Source: Frigidibacter albus
Lineage (GTDB): Bacteria > Pseudomonadota > Alphaproteobacteria > Rhodobacterales > Rhodobacteraceae
Assembly: GCF_009908165.1 (NCBI RefSeq)
Contig: NZ_JAAAUC010000001.1
Location: forward strand, 248,001 to 312,000
Direction of reading: 5' to 3'
DNA: 64,000 nt
How positions within the stretch are numbered: the stretch's first letter is position 1; every line of letters starts with the position of its first letter. Shown piece after piece: positions 1 to 9,483 of this stretch. Made by a program: the position numbers and the translations under genes. The notes below the pieces were generated by a model that worked only from the letters and a program-made list of their open reading frames with translations, had not been told where the DNA came from and searched no databases.

Positions 1-832
1 CTCCTCCAAGCAGCTCTCCGATGTCGAGGCGCTGATCTCGCAGGGTGTCGATGCGCTGATCATCCTGGCGCAGGACAGCGCCGCCATCGGCCCGGCGGTT
101 CAGGCCGCCACCGACGAGGGCATCCCCGTCGTCGCCTATGACCGCCTGATCGACGATGCGCGCGCCTTCTACCTGACCTTCGACAATATGGAAGTCGGCC
201 GGATGCAGGCCGCCGAAGTCTTCAAGCGCGTGCCCGAGGGCAATTACGTGATGATCAAGGGCAGCAGCACCGATCCCAACGCGGATTTCCTGCGCGCCGG
301 CCAGCAAGAAGTGCTGCAGGCGGCCATCGACGCGGGCAGCATCACCATCGTGGGCGAGGCTTATACCGACAGCTGGCTGCCCGCAAACGCGCAGCGCAAC
401 ATGGAACAGTTCCTGACCGCCAGCGACAACGGGGTGGACGCGGTCGTCGCCTCGAATGACGGCACGGCAGGCGGCGCCGTCGCCGCGCTGACGGCACAGG
501 GAATGCAGGGCATTCCGGTGTCGGGGCAGGATGCCGACCACGCGGCGCTGAACCGCATCGCGGCGGGCACGCAGACGGTGTCGGTCTGGAAGGACTCGCG
601 CGATCTGGGCCGCGAGGCTGCCGAGATCGCCCTCGCGCTGGCGGCTGACGCCGAGGCGCAGGTCGAGGGGCAGGTTGAGTGGACCTCGCCCGCCGGCACG
701 GTCCTACGCTCGAAGTTCCTGGCGCCGGTTCCGATCACGCAAGACAACCTCTCGGCGGTCGTCGATGCTGGCTGGATCACGCAAGAGGCGCTCTGCCAGG
801 GCGTGACGGGCGGTCCGGCGCCCTGCAACTGA
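1..832 (+). CDS. xylF: D-xylose ABC transporter, periplasmic substrate-binding protein (5' end outside window)
   Basis: The reading frame is already open at base 2, so the N-terminus and signal peptide lie upstream of the window. The visible part (about 276 residues) is a periplasmic sugar-binding fold of the ribose/xylose class. It includes the hinge stretch GIPVVAYDRLI, the ligand-domain stretch NYVMIKGSSTDPNA and the late motif VSVWKDSRDLGREAAEIA, which I recognise from XylF proteins. It would deliver xylose to the XylGH membrane complex. The xylH permease starts 11 bases after the stop and xylG follows, so the three form one operon. Other pentose-binding proteins of the same family are possible, but the XylFHG order makes xylose the best call. 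No frameshift is visible. Confidence 0.9.
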   Translation, partial: SSKQLSDVEALISQGVDALIILAQDSAAIGPAVQAATDEGIPVVAYDRLIDDARAFYLTFDNMEVGRMQAAEVFKRVPEGNYVMIKGSSTDPNADFLRAGQQEVLQAAIDAGSITIVGEAYTDSWLPANAQRNMEQFLTASDNGVDAVVASNDGTAGGAVAALTAQGMQGIPVSGQDADHAALNRIAAGTQTVSVWKDSRDLGREAAEIALALAADAEAQVEGQVEWTSPAGTVLRSKFLAPVPITQDNLSAVVDAGWITQEALCQGVTGGPAPCN

Positions 833-843
833 AGGCGCAAGGG

Positions 844-2136
844 ATGACCGATACCGCAACCGGCGGCACCACGAGAAAGTCGCTCACAGGCACCCTGCAG
901 CTGGACACAAGGCTGCTGGGCATGATCGGCGCTTTCGTGGCGATCTGCCTCGTCTTCCACTTGATGACGGGGCAGCGGTTCCTGACGCCGCGCAACATCT
1001 TCACGCTGACGATCCAGACCGCCTCGGTCGCGATCATGGCGACGGGCATGGTGTTCGTGATCGTCACCCGGCACATTGACCTGTCGGTCGGATCGCTGCT
1101 GGCGGTCTGCTCAGCGGTGATGGCGCTGGTGCAGGTCTGGGTGATGCCGCAGCTGCTGGGGCTTGGCATCGGTCATCCCGCGACGGCCCCGCTGGCAATT
1201 GTCGCGGGGCTGGTCGTCGGTACTGCGGTGGGGGCGTTCAACGGGTGGCTGATCGGATACCTGACCATCCCGTCCTTCATCGTGACGCTTGGCGGGCTTC
1301 TGGTCTGGCGAAATGTCGCGTGGTACCTGACCTCGGGGCAGACGCTGGGGCCGCTGGACCCGAATTTCCAGCTGTTCGGCGGGATCAACGGCACCATCGG
1401 GGTGACGGCATCCTGGGTGGTGGGCGCGCTCGCGGTGGCGGTGTCGCTGTGGTTCATGGCAACGGCGCGGCAGAAGAAGGCGGGCCACGGCTTTGCGGTC
1501 AAACCGCTCTGGGCCGAGGGCGTGATGATGGCCATCGTCGCGGGGCTGATCCTGGGCTTCGTGGCGATCCTCAACGCCTATCAGGTTCCCGTGGCGCGGC
1601 TGGAGCGGATCTTTGCCGCCCGCGGCGAGACCCTGCCCGAGGGGTATACCGAAGGCTACGGGCTGCCGATCTCGGTCCTCGTGCTGATCGCCATTGCGGT
1701 GGCGATGACGGTGGTGGCGCGGCGCACGCGCTTTGGCCGCTATGTCTTTGCCACCGGCGGCAACCCCGAGGCGGCGGCGCTGTCAGGCATCAACACCAAG
1801 CTGCTGACGGTCAAGATCTTCGCGCTGATGGGGGCCCTCTGCGCGCTGTCGGCCGTGGTGGCCTCGGCCCGCGCGGCGAACCACGCCAATGACATCGGCA
1901 CGCTGGATGAGCTGCGGGTGATCGCGGCGGCGGTGATCGGCGGCACCGCGCTGTCAGGCGGGGTGGGCACGATCTATGGCGCGATCCTTGGTGCGTTGAT
2001 CATGCAGTCGCTGCAATCGGGCATGGCGATGGTGGGCGTCGAAAGCCCGTTCCAGAACATCGTCGTCGGCTCGGTGCTGGTTCTGGCGGTGTTCATCGAC
2101 ATCCTCTATCGCAAACGCAGCGGGGCGCTGAAATGA
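844..2136 (+). CDS. xylH: Xylose ABC transporter permease
   Basis: This is a 430-residue multi-pass inner-membrane permease of the ribose/xylose/galactoside type. It carries the family stretches [12 protein letters not shown] and [13 protein letters not shown], and the C-terminal [20 protein letters not shown] place the start at ATG 844, just after xylF, and not at the earlier in-frame GTG at 679, which would lie inside xylF. The length exceeds the roughly 390 residues of the E. coli protein. The excess is a central loop (about residues 215-290) with a longer periplasmic or cytoplasmic segment, which I recall being common in alphaproteobacterial XylH. The stop overlaps the xylG start by four bases (ATGA), so translation is coupled. 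Confidence 0.92.
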   Translation: MTDTATGGTTRKSLTGTLQLDTRLLGMIGAFVAICLVFHLMTGQRFLTPRNIFTLTIQTASVAIMATGMVFVIVTRHIDLSVGSLLAVCSAVMALVQVWVMPQLLGLGIGHPATAPLAIVAGLVVGTAVGAFNGWLIGYLTIPSFIVTLGGLLVWRNVAWYLTSGQTLGPLDPNFQLFGGINGTIGVTASWVVGALAVAVSLWFMATARQKKAGHGFAVKPLWAEGVMMAIVAGLILGFVAILNAYQVPVARLERIFAARGETLPEGYTEGYGLPISVLVLIAIAVAMTVVARRTRFGRYVFATGGNPEAAALSGINTKLLTVKIFALMGALCALSAVVASARAANHANDIGTLDELRVIAAAVIGGTALSGGVGTIYGAILGALIMQSLQSGMAMVGVESPFQNIVVGSVLVLAVFIDILYRKRSGALK

Positions 2137-2867
2137 CACCCTTGGTCGAGATGCGCGACATCGCGCTGTCCTTCGGGGGCGTCAAGGCCATCGACCATGT
2201 CAGCCTCGATCTGTATCCCGGCGAGGTGGTGGGGCTTCTGGGCCATAACGGTGCGGGGAAATCGACGCTGGTCAAGTGCCTGTCCGGTGCCTACCGCATG
2301 GATAGCGGGCAGATCCTGATCGACGGGCAGCCGGTCACCATCACCAACCCCCGCGACGCCCGGGCCCAGAATATCGAGACGATCTATCAGACGCTGGCGC
2401 TGGCCGATAACCTCGACGCCGCCTCGAACCTGTTTCTGGGACGAGAGCTGGTGACCGCCGCAGGCTTTGTCGATGACGACCGGATGGAGGCCGAGACACG
2501 CCGCATCATGGCGCGGCTGAACCCGAACTTCCACAAGTTCAACGTGCCCGTCTCCGCCCTGTCCGGCGGCCAGCGCCAGTCGGTCGCCATCGCCCGCGCG
2601 GTCTATTTCAACGCGCGGATCCTCATCATGGATGAGCCGACGGCGGCCCTTGGCCCGCATGAGACGCGCATGGTGGGCGAGCTGATCGCTGAACTGAAGC
2701 GGCAGAACCTGGGCATCTTCCTGATCTCGCACGACATCCATGACGTGATGGATCTGTGCGACCGGGTATCCGTCATGAAGAACGGCAAGCTGGTCGGCAC
2801 CGAGCGTGTGACTGATGTGACCGAGGATGACATCCTTGGCATGATCATCCTCGGCAAGAAGCCGTGA
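2133..2867 (+). CDS. xylG: Xylose ABC transporter ATP-binding protein (single ABC domain)
   Basis: This 244-residue ATPase energises the XylFH importer. It has Walker [10 protein letters not shown] near residue 35, signature LSGGQRQS near residue 142 and Walker [13 protein letters not shown]. It contains only one nucleotide-binding domain, whereas E. coli XylG has two in about 510 residues. The short form is known from alphaproteobacterial xylose operons and would act as a homodimer. The ATG overlaps the xylH stop. The residue after the Walker B aspartate-glutamate is followed by TAALG, as in sugar-type ABC proteins. No xylA, xylB or xylR gene is visible downstream, because the next gene runs in the opposite direction. 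Confidence 0.9.
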   Translation: MTPLVEMRDIALSFGGVKAIDHVSLDLYPGEVVGLLGHNGAGKSTLVKCLSGAYRMDSGQILIDGQPVTITNPRDARAQNIETIYQTLALADNLDAASNLFLGRELVTAAGFVDDDRMEAETRRIMARLNPNFHKFNVPVSALSGGQRQSVAIARAVYFNARILIMDEPTAALGPHETRMVGELIAELKRQNLGIFLISHDIHDVMDLCDRVSVMKNGKLVGTERVTDVTEDDILGMIILGKKP

Positions 2868-2966
2868 ACTGTTGCTTGGCGGCCCGGTTTCCCAAGGCGC
2901 GTCCACAGATGCCTTCCCCGGGCGGCCCGGCGCGCGCAACGTGCCGATCGCCCCGATCTCGCTGAA

Positions 2967-3746
2967 TCAGGCTGTTGGCACCGTCCCTCCGTCGATCACA
3001 TATTCCGTGCCGGTAATGCTCGCGGCGCGGTCCGAGGCGAGGAAGGCGATCAGGCTTGCGATCTCGGCCGGTTTCGAAGGCCGGCCGATCGGGATTCCGC
3101 CGAGGGCGTCCATGATCATCTGCTTGCCGCCCTCGACATCGGTGCCCGCCTCCTGCGCCAGCCGTTCGGCCAGGCGGAGCGAGGCTTCGGTCTCGATCCA
3201 GCCCGGCGCCACCCGCACCACCCGCACCCCCTTGGGCGAGACCTCCTTGGACAGGGCCTTGCTGTAGACCGACAGCGCGGCCTTGGCGGCGGCATAGCCC
3301 ATGGTCGCCTCGGGCAGAGGTAGCAGGCGCTGGATCGAGGTGACATGGATCACCGCGCCCGATCCTTGCAGGGCCATCCCCGGCACAAGCGCCCGGTCTA
3401 GTCGCACCGCAGGCAGCAGGTTGAGGTTCAGCTCCGCCTGCCATTCCGCCTCGCCCAGGGCCGCGAAACCGCCGCTTGGCGCGGTAGAGCCGCCGAGCAT
3501 GTGGACGATGATGTCCACGCCGACAAGCCGGCTCCGCACCGCCTCTGCCACGGTCTCGCAGCCCTGATGGGTGGTCAGGTCGGCGGCGATGAACATGGCT
3601 TCATCCATGTCTTCGGGGCGCCTGCGCGCGGTGGTCAGCACCTGCGCCCCAAGGTCGCGGAACAGGGCCACGGTCGCGGCGCCGGCGCCTTGCGTGCCGC
3701 CGGTGATCAAGGCGCGCTTGCCCTGCAATGTGAGGAACCCTGGCAT
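2967..3746 (-). CDS. Short-chain dehydrogenase/reductase (SDR)
   Basis: This 259-residue classical SDR oxidoreductase has the cofactor motif TGGTQGAG (residues 15-22), a catalytic Ser near 137 and the YxxxK pair Tyr151/Lys155. It ends with the usual [10 protein letters not shown] tail. An in-frame upstream extension exists, but ATG 3746 is preferred because it overlaps the stop of the small NTF2-like gene by one base (TGATG). The two genes therefore form a coupled pair transcribed away from a LysR gene. The substrate cannot be told from the sequence. The pairing with an NTF2/SnoaL-like protein is common in clusters handling small oxidised organic compounds, and the LysR gene probably controls it. 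Confidence 0.85.
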   Translation of the reverse strand: MPGFLTLQGKRALITGGTQGAGAATVALFRDLGAQVLTTARRRPEDMDEAMFIAADLTTHQGCETVAEAVRSRLVGVDIIVHMLGGSTAPSGGFAALGEAEWQAELNLNLLPAVRLDRALVPGMALQGSGAVIHVTSIQRLLPLPEATMGYAAAKAALSVYSKALSKEVSPKGVRVVRVAPGWIETEASLRLAERLAQEAGTDVEGGKQMIMDALGGIPIGRPSKPAEIASLIAFLASDRAASITGTEYVIDGGTVPTA

Positions 3747-4066
3747 CAGCCGATCTCCAGATCGGTGATCCGGTCCCCGGCAAGGCCGAAGGTGAAGGTC
3801 ATGATAACGGGGCTGCCGGGGAAGTCCCCGCTGACGCGCGCGCGGACCACGGTTTTGTCGGCGACGTTCGCCACATCCAGCGGCTCGGCGCTGTGGCGAT
3901 ACTTGGCCTTGGCGGCAAGCCACCAGGCCCGGATCTCCTCGGGGCCGCGGTGGACCTGGCCTTCGTCATGGACGATGGCCTCTGCGGCGAAGGCGGCGGC
4001 AAACGCCTCGCCCTCCTGCGGGGCCCTGGCGGTGAAATAGGTCCGGATCGGGGCGGGAAGCTGCAT
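3746..4066 (-). CDS. Small NTF2/SnoaL-like fold protein
   Basis: This 106-residue protein has the short alpha+beta cone pattern of the NTF2/SnoaL superfamily. An N-terminal helix ([20 protein letters not shown]) is followed by the strand [12 protein letters not shown], then EEIRAWW and a C-terminal sheet ([18 protein letters not shown]). The start at ATG 4066 has an AAGGAAC ribosome-binding sequence about six bases upstream, which favours it over the longer in-frame start at 4138. Members bind or isomerise small hydrophobic ligands, and several have no enzymatic role. It is the first gene of a two-gene unit with the SDR. Its start is 95 bp from the divergent LysR gene, so the shared intergenic region probably contains the operator. 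Confidence 0.7.
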   Translation of the reverse strand: MQLPAPIRTYFTARAPQEGEAFAAAFAAEAIVHDEGQVHRGPEEIRAWWLAAKAKYRHSAEPLDVANVADKTVVRARVSGDFPGSPVIMTFTFGLAGDRITDLEIG

Positions 4067-4161
4067 GGGATGTTCCTTCTGCTGATGCCAGGAAGATAGG
4101 GGTCGACCGCCGCACCGATAATCGGGATAATCCGGCATCTGAAGATGACAGGATCAGGACA

Positions 4162-5112
4162 ATGCAAGAGGCCGCACTGAAAGGGCTGGAGGCGGTTCTG
4201 GCCGTCGCGCGCCGCGGGTCGTTCCGCGCGGCGGCGCTCGACCTGAGCATGTCCACCACCGCGCTCTCGCATAGCGTCGCCCGGCTCGAGGCTTCCCTCG
4301 GCGTGCGGCTCTTCAACCGGACCACCCGCAGCGTCTCGCTGACGGATGCCGGGCGCGACTTCGTCCAGCGCGTCGCCCCGGCGCTGGCCGAGATCCGCGC
4401 CGCCATGGACAGCGCCCGCTCGCAGCGCGAGACGCCTTCGGGCCTCTTGCGCATCAACGCCTCGGTGCAGGCGGGCCGCGAGATTGCGCCGCTGGTGCTG
4501 GAGTTCCTGCGCCGTCATCCCGAGATGCAGGTCGATCTGGTGACCGAAGGGCGGCTGGTCGATATCGTGGCCGAGGGCTTCGATCTGGGCATCCGCCCCG
4601 CCGATCTGGTGCCGCGCGACATGATCGCGCTGTCCCTGGGCAAGCCGCAGCGCTTCGCTGTCGTCGCCGCGCCCGCATGGCTTGCGGCGCATCCAAGGCC
4701 GCTGACCCCGGCCGAGCTTCCCGTGCAGGAGTGCATCCGGGGCCGCCTGCCGAACGGCGCGCTGCTGCGCTGGCAGTTCGAGCGGGACGGCGAGCCTGTC
4801 CAGTTCGACCCCAAGGGCCGCCTGACGCTGGACGAGGCCGTCCTCGCCCGCGCGGCGGTGCTGGACGGCGTCGGCATCGGCTTCTTCATCGAGCAGGACG
4901 TCGCCGACGATATCGCCGCCGGCCGCCTGATCCGACTGCTGGAAGACTGGACGCCGCCAAGGCCGGGCTTCAGCCTCTATTATCCCGGCCGGCGCAACCC
5001 CTCGGCCGGGTTCACGGCCTTTCTTGGCATGGTGCGGGAGAGGGCGGCTCGGCCCTCACAGCCTGGAGGCCATTCCCAGGAGCGAGCTGGTCCTCCTGTG
5101 GCACAGATCTGA
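4162..5112 (+). CDS. LysR-family transcriptional regulator
   Basis: This is a 316-residue regulator with an N-terminal winged helix-turn-helix (residues about 8-65: [20 protein letters not shown], then [17 protein letters not shown]). A periplasmic-binding-protein-like effector domain follows from about residue 90. Its length is normal for LysR. It is divergent from the NTF2-like/SDR pair with only 95 bp between the starts, which is the standard arrangement for a LysR protein controlling its neighbour in response to a small-molecule inducer. The effector is unknown. The C-terminal 20 or so residues are polar and probably disordered. Confidence 0.88.
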   Translation: MQEAALKGLEAVLAVARRGSFRAAALDLSMSTTALSHSVARLEASLGVRLFNRTTRSVSLTDAGRDFVQRVAPALAEIRAAMDSARSQRETPSGLLRINASVQAGREIAPLVLEFLRRHPEMQVDLVTEGRLVDIVAEGFDLGIRPADLVPRDMIALSLGKPQRFAVVAAPAWLAAHPRPLTPAELPVQECIRGRLPNGALLRWQFERDGEPVQFDPKGRLTLDEAVLARAAVLDGVGIGFFIEQDVADDIAAGRLIRLLEDWTPPRPGFSLYYPGRRNPSAGFTAFLGMVRERAARPSQPGGHSQERAGPPVAQI

Positions 5113-5145
5113 CTATTTCAATCAAGATTAGCCAAAGCTCGCAAT

Positions 5146-5157
5146 ATGCACTTGCAT
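5146..5157. promoter_or_regulatory. Short inverted repeat upstream of the TonB-dependent receptor
   Basis: ATGCA-CT-TGCAT lies about 100 bp before the receptor start, in a less GC-rich patch. It could be an operator half-site pair for a MarR-type or iron-responsive regulator. It is short and I do not see a second copy upstream of the transporter operon, so the assignment is weak. Confidence 0.22.
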
Positions 5158-5254
5158 GTAACGCGCGACCCCGCGTAGTCGGAGGAAATTCCAGAACTCG
5201 CAGCCATGGTGCGCTCCACAGCCGGTCGGGTCTCATCTTCAAAGGAGACAACCG

Positions 5255-7198
5255 GTGCAATCCCAACGGCGAAACAGAATCCTTTCCCTGCTGATGTCCA
5301 GCGCGGCCCTGACGGGCGCCGCCTTCGGCGCCCACGCGCAAGAGGGTACCGCCTTCCAGCTGGACCCCATCGTGGTCGAGGCGCGCGACGAGCAGGCCTT
5401 TGCCGCCGACCGGGCCACGGCGGTCTATGTGTCGGACGCCGAACTGGAGCGGGCGCGGATCGGCGATCTGAAGGACCTCTTCGCGGGCGTCGCCTCGGTG
5501 TCGGTCGGGGGCGGGATCCCCATCGCGCAGAAAATCTATGTCAACGGCGTCGACATGCTGAACCTTGCCGTCACCGTCGACGGCGTGCTGCAGAACAACC
5601 GCGCCTTCCACCATGTCAGCGCCAACGCCATCGACCCGGGCCTGCTGAAGGCGGTGCGCGCCGATGCGGGCGTCGCCGCTGCCGATACCGGCCCGAACGC
5701 GCTGGCCGGCGCAGTGGTGATGGAAACCGTCGATGCGGCCGACATCCTTGAGGATGGTCGCAGCTTTGGCGGCAACGTCCGGCTTGGCTATGCGGATAAT
5801 GGCGAGACCTTCACCCGCGCCCTGACCATCGCCGGGATTCAGGGCGGGTTCGAGTGGCTGGGCTACATCAAGTCCGCCACCGGCGAGGATTACACCACGG
5901 GGGGCGGCGATGACATCCTCGGATCGGCCGCCGATCTGCAAAGCTACCTGCTGAAGCTGGCCTATGAGGCGGCCGAGGGCCACCGCTTCGAGTTCTCGGC
6001 ACAGCGGCTGGATGACGATGCCCTGCGCCCGTGGCGTGCGAACTTCGGCGGGCTCAATCCGCCGCGGCCGGACCAGATCCTGCGCCGCTATGACACCGGG
6101 CGCTCCAGCTATTCGTTCAGCTACGAGAATACCCTTGCAGACGGGATCTGGGATCCCAAGGTCGTGCTTGGCTACTCCGAAAGCCTGATCGACGTGCCGC
6201 ATCCCTATGAGAGCGAGGGCACCTCATCTGCCTGGTCGGGAACCGTCCAGAACACCTTCAATCTGTCAGGCGTCGACACCATCGTGGCCGGGATCGACTT
6301 TTACGACCGCATCGGCCGCTATGAGGGCCCGGGCGAGCGCTATGAGGAAGGCGCCCAGAACATCGGCCTGTTTGCACAGGCGCGGCTGGAGCCGACCGAC
6401 CGCTGGAAGCTGTCCTTCGGCGCGCGCGCGGACTGGCAGGAGTTCGACGGGATCGGCGGTTACCGTGATGACGTGTCGGGCATGTCGGGCAACCTGTCGT
6501 TGGCCTATGACCTGACCGACGAACTGGAGGTGCGGGCCGGCTATTCCAGCGTCTTCGGCGGCATCGGGATCGAGGACAACTACACCTTCCTGCCCAGCTG
6601 GGACTATGACGGGCTGAAACCTGCGCGCGCCCAGAACGTCACCGCCGGACTTGACTGGACGCGGGGCGACCTGACCATCGGCGGCGAGATCTTCGTGACC
6701 GAGATCGACAATGCCCGATCCACAACCGACAATTTCGACTTCAAGAGCGAGGGTTTCAACCTCGGCGTCGGCTATGGCTGGACCGGCGGCTTTGCGCGGC
6801 TGACCTATTCGAACAGCGAGGTCACCGTGAACGGCGGCGCGGCGGGCAGCTATGACGCGCTCGATTTCGGAACGCCCATCGGACAGGTGCTTGCGCTGCA
6901 GGCCCAGCATACGCTGGCGGGCACCGACCTGACCTTCGGCGGCAGCCTCGATCTGGCTATGGACTATGACGACACCGAAAAGGTCTCGGACCTGCCGCTG
7001 GACGGGTATGAGGTGGTCAGCCTGTTCGTGGAATACATCCCGCCGCAGCTGGACCGGCTGACGCTGCGCGCCGAGGTGAACAACCTCTTCGACGTCGATT
7101 ACGCCGACCGTGCGACCTATGGCGCCGACTATCTCGACGTGGAGCCGCTCAGCGAGCCGGGCCGCACCATCACGCTGTCGGCCGTCGCGCGGTTCTGA
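5255..7198 (+). CDS. TonB-dependent outer-membrane receptor (siderophore/heme type)
   Basis: This 647-residue protein has a signal peptide ending in AHAQ (about residue 29). A TonB-box-like PIVVEA comes shortly after. The plug domain spans residues about 55-160 (DLKDLFAG, KIYVNGVDMLNLAVTVDG, ADTGPNALAGAVV), and a 22-strand barrel ends in the aromatic residue of AVARF. It would import a ferric siderophore or heme across the outer membrane using TonB/ExbBD, which are not in the window. The start is GTG 5255, chosen because AAAGGAGA lies eight bases upstream. It faces the MarR gene convergently, and the iron-type ABC operon beyond is presumably its inner-membrane partner. I see no clear heme-receptor FRAP/NPNL motif, so a siderophore is slightly more likely. 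Confidence 0.88.
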   Translation: MQSQRRNRILSLLMSSAALTGAAFGAHAQEGTAFQLDPIVVEARDEQAFAADRATAVYVSDAELERARIGDLKDLFAGVASVSVGGGIPIAQKIYVNGVDMLNLAVTVDGVLQNNRAFHHVSANAIDPGLLKAVRADAGVAAADTGPNALAGAVVMETVDAADILEDGRSFGGNVRLGYADNGETFTRALTIAGIQGGFEWLGYIKSATGEDYTTGGGDDILGSAADLQSYLLKLAYEAAEGHRFEFSAQRLDDDALRPWRANFGGLNPPRPDQILRRYDTGRSSYSFSYENTLADGIWDPKVVLGYSESLIDVPHPYESEGTSSAWSGTVQNTFNLSGVDTIVAGIDFYDRIGRYEGPGERYEEGAQNIGLFAQARLEPTDRWKLSFGARADWQEFDGIGGYRDDVSGMSGNLSLAYDLTDELEVRAGYSSVFGGIGIEDNYTFLPSWDYDGLKPARAQNVTAGLDWTRGDLTIGGEIFVTEIDNARSTTDNFDFKSEGFNLGVGYGWTGGFARLTYSNSEVTVNGGAAGSYDALDFGTPIGQVLALQAQHTLAGTDLTFGGSLDLAMDYDDTEKVSDLPLDGYEVVSLFVEYIPPQLDRLTLRAEVNNLFDVDYADRATYGADYLDVEPLSEPGRTITLSAVARF

Positions 7199-7215
7199 TC
7201 GGGTGAGGGGCCAGA

Positions 7216-7239
7216 GCCGCCGGGTTCGCGCCCGGCGGC
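7216..7239. terminator. Hairpin between convergent receptor and MarR genes
   Basis: A perfect 9-bp stem (GCCGCCGGG / CCCGGCGGC) with a 6-base loop lies 17 bp after the receptor stop and 10 bp from the MarR stop. There is no long T-run on either strand. It probably works as a weak bidirectional terminator or mRNA 3'-end stabiliser. Confidence 0.45.
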
Positions 7240-7249
7240 GCTTGCCGCG

Positions 7250-7726
7250 TCAGGGATAGAGCCGGATCAGCAGCCGGCAGAGGGCATAGGCCTCGTCCGT
7301 GCTGAGGCGGTGGCGCAGCTCCGACTGGATCGCCTCGACATAGGCCGGCCAGATGCTGTCATGCAGGCCGAGACCCTTTCCCGTGATGAACAGCGTGCGC
7401 CCGCGCCGCCCCTCCTCCTGCCCGTCGCGGCGCACGAAGCCTGCGGCCTCGATCCGCGCCACGTGGCGCGACAGGGCGTATTGCGCCACGAACAGGCGAC
7501 TTTCCAGCTCTGCCATGCGGATGCCTTCGGCGCCGGCTTTCTCCACCTCCAGCAGAATTTCATACCAGACCGGGTCTTCGATGCCCGCGCCCTTCAGCGC
7601 GCGGCTGATCCGCGGCGCCATGCTGCGCTGGATGCGCAGCAGGTTGAACCAGACCCGGTTATAGGCGGTGGCGGGGTCGGCGTCGTCGAACCGGACCGGC
7701 TCGGGTATGTCTGGGGCGGCTGGCAC
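7250..7726 (-). CDS. MarR-family transcriptional regulator
   Basis: This 158-residue winged-helix protein has the MarR pattern. An N-terminal dimerisation helix leads to the HTH region GIRMAELESRLFVAQYALSR, with HVARIEAAGFVRR as recognition helix and wing. The wing basic tip EEGRRGRTLFITGKG and C-terminal dimerisation helices follow. The start is GTG 7726, with AAGGGA about nine bases upstream. The gene lies 63 bp downstream of the ABC ATPase in the same orientation, so it may be the last gene of the iron-uptake operon and control it or the receptor. The ligand is unknown. Confidence 0.85.
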   Translation of the reverse strand: MPAAPDIPEPVRFDDADPATAYNRVWFNLLRIQRSMAPRISRALKGAGIEDPVWYEILLEVEKAGAEGIRMAELESRLFVAQYALSRHVARIEAAGFVRRDGQEEGRRGRTLFITGKGLGLHDSIWPAYVEAIQSELRHRLSTDEAYALCRLLIRLYP

Positions 7727-7789
7727 GTCGGCTTGTCCCTTGATGGCAGTGCCTTGGACTTGCCAGTTTCCGGCCTGGATGAAAACCCG

Positions 7790-8545
7790 TCAGACGTGAT
7801 GCAGGATCAGCGGCCGGCCGTCCAGCTCCGTCACCCGGATCTCCATGTCGTAAAGCTGGCCAAGCACCTCGGGCGTCAGCACCTGATGCGGCGTGCCTTC
7901 CGCCACCACGCGCCCGCCCTTCAGCGCGACGACATGGTCGGCCCAGGCGGCGGCATAGTTCACCTCATGCACCACGACGACAATTCCGCGCCCCGCACTG
8001 CGCAGCCCATGCAGCCGCGCCATCAGCGCGCGGGCATGGGCCATGTCGAGGTTGTTGAGCGGCTCGTCCAGCAGCAGCCAGTCGGTATCTTGCGCGATGC
8101 ACATGGCGAGGAAGGCGCGCTGGCGCTGGCCGCCCGACACCTCATCCAGAAACCGCTCCGCCAGCCCGGCAAGGTCGAACTGCACCAGCGCGGCCTCTAC
8201 CGCGGCCTGATCCTCGGGGCGCGGGCGGCCGAGGTGATGGGGCCAGCGGCCGAAGGCCACCAGCTCGCGCACCCGGAGCCGGCTGCCGGCATGGTGGGTC
8301 TGGCCAAGGATCGCCATCACCTTCGCCAGCTGCCGCGAGGGGGTGGTCGTCACGTCATGCCCGTCCACAGAGATGCGCCCCTCTTGCAGCGGGATCAGCC
8401 GGCCGATCAGGTTGAGCAGGGTGGATTTGCCCGCGCCGTTCGGGCCGATCAGTGCGGTGACGCTGTTCGGCAGCAGGGTCAGGTCGATGCCCTGCAGGAT
8501 CGGCGCGGTGCCGATGCGGTGGCTGACATTGTCGATACGGATCAT
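7790..8545 (-). CDS. Iron-siderophore ABC transporter ATP-binding protein (FepC/FatC-like)
   Basis: This 251-residue ATPase has Walker A GPNGAGKST (about residues 34-42), signature VSGGQRQRAF and Walker B WLLLDEPLNNLD. The LLLDEPLNNLDM context and the C-terminal tail (EVLGQLYDMEIRV) match the FecCD-linked subgroup that energises ferric-siderophore or heme uptake, in particular the vibriobactin/anguibactin-type transporters. Its ATG overlaps the stop of the upstream permease by four bases. It completes a four-gene importer (binding protein, two permeases, ATPase) encoded on the minus strand. Confidence 0.88.
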   Translation of the reverse strand: MIRIDNVSHRIGTAPILQGIDLTLLPNSVTALIGPNGAGKSTLLNLIGRLIPLQEGRISVDGHDVTTTPSRQLAKVMAILGQTHHAGSRLRVRELVAFGRWPHHLGRPRPEDQAAVEAALVQFDLAGLAERFLDEVSGGQRQRAFLAMCIAQDTDWLLLDEPLNNLDMAHARALMARLHGLRSAGRGIVVVVHEVNYAAAWADHVVALKGGRVVAEGTPHQVLTPEVLGQLYDMEIRVTELDGRPLILHHV

Positions 8546-9483
8546 CGGATGCGGCCTTTCAGCAAAAGCCAGAGGAAGAACAGCCCGCCCACGAACTCCA
8601 CCACCACGCTCAGCGCCGATTGCAGGCCCAAGACGCGCTCGAACACCAGCTGGCCGATGACGAGGATCGCCCCGCCGATCAGTGCCGCGGCGGGCAGCAG
8701 CAGGGCGTGGCGGGCGCTGGCGATCAGGGAATGCGCGAGGCCCGAGACGATCAGCCCAAAGAAGGTGACCGGCCCGACCAGCGCGGTAGACACGGAGACC
8801 AGCACCGCCACCAGCGCCAGCGTGGCGAAGGTCATCGCCTCATATCGCAGCCCCAGCGACACCGCGACCGGGCGGCCAAGGGCCATGACGTCGAGGCGGG
8901 AGGAGAGCCGGAAGGCAGCCAGGACCGCCAGAGCCGCAGCCCCGGCGGCCCAGGGCAGCAGCGCGCCGTCGATACGCGAGAAGCTGGCGAAGCTTTCCGC
9001 CTGCACGATGGCAAAGGCATTGGGGTCCATCACCCGCGCGAGGAAGCCGGCCAGCGAGCGGAAGAGGATGCCAAGGATCACCCCGGTCAGGATCATCCGC
9101 GCAACGTCCTGCGCCCCGCGGCCCAGAAGCAGGCCGAACAGCGCCATCGCCGCCAGCGCCATCACCGCGACCTCGGCCGCGAACTTGGTACCCACCGGCA
9201 GCATGGCGAAGCCGGTGACACCCAAAGCGGCGACCAGCGCGGTCTGCAGCAGCACGTAAAGCGCGTCGAATCCCATGATTGCGGGGGTCAGGATGCGGTT
9301 CTGGCTGACGGTCTGGAACAGGATCGTCGCCACGCCGATGGACGCGCCCACCACCAGCATCCCCGCCAGCTTGCCGGCCCGAAGGCCAAGCACGAAGCGC
9401 CAGTTGCCGCCGATGCCCCACAGCAGATAGGCCGCCGAGGCCGCCAGCAGCACCAGCGCGAGGGCAGCGACCCGCCTATCCAC
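8542..9483 (-). CDS. Iron-siderophore ABC transporter permease, second subunit (FecCD family)
   Basis: This 313-residue permease has about nine or ten membrane segments and FecCD-family features: GILFRSLAGFLARVMDPNAF in the middle, then the coupling region LVGPVTFFGLIVSGLAH and the final LVFERVLGLQSALSVVVEFVGG. An open frame extends further 5', but that extension is the shadow of the overlapping permease gene. I use GTG 9483, which overlaps the upstream stop (TAG at 9478-9476) by eight bases. It pairs with the other permease to form the import channel in the inner membrane. Confidence 0.87.
   Translation of the reverse strand: MDRRVAALALVLLAASAAYLLWGIGGNWRFVLGLRAGKLAGMLVVGASIGVATILFQTVSQNRILTPAIMGFDALYVLLQTALVAALGVTGFAMLPVGTKFAAEVAVMALAAMALFGLLLGRGAQDVARMILTGVILGILFRSLAGFLARVMDPNAFAIVQAESFASFSRIDGALLPWAAGAAALAVLAAFRLSSRLDVMALGRPVAVSLGLRYEAMTFATLALVAVLVSVSTALVGPVTFFGLIVSGLAHSLIASARHALLLPAAALIGGAILVIGQLVFERVLGLQSALSVVVEFVGGLFFLWLLLKGRIR

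Noticed and set aside
890-1030. Possible alpha/beta-hydrolase-like segment in the giant protein (residues about 890-1030)
   Set aside because: A single TVGLPLS-like stretch recalls lipase-type proteins, but there is no nucleophile-elbow G-x-S-x-G motif, so I do not claim it. The coordinates here are residue numbers in the 28076-37855 protein.
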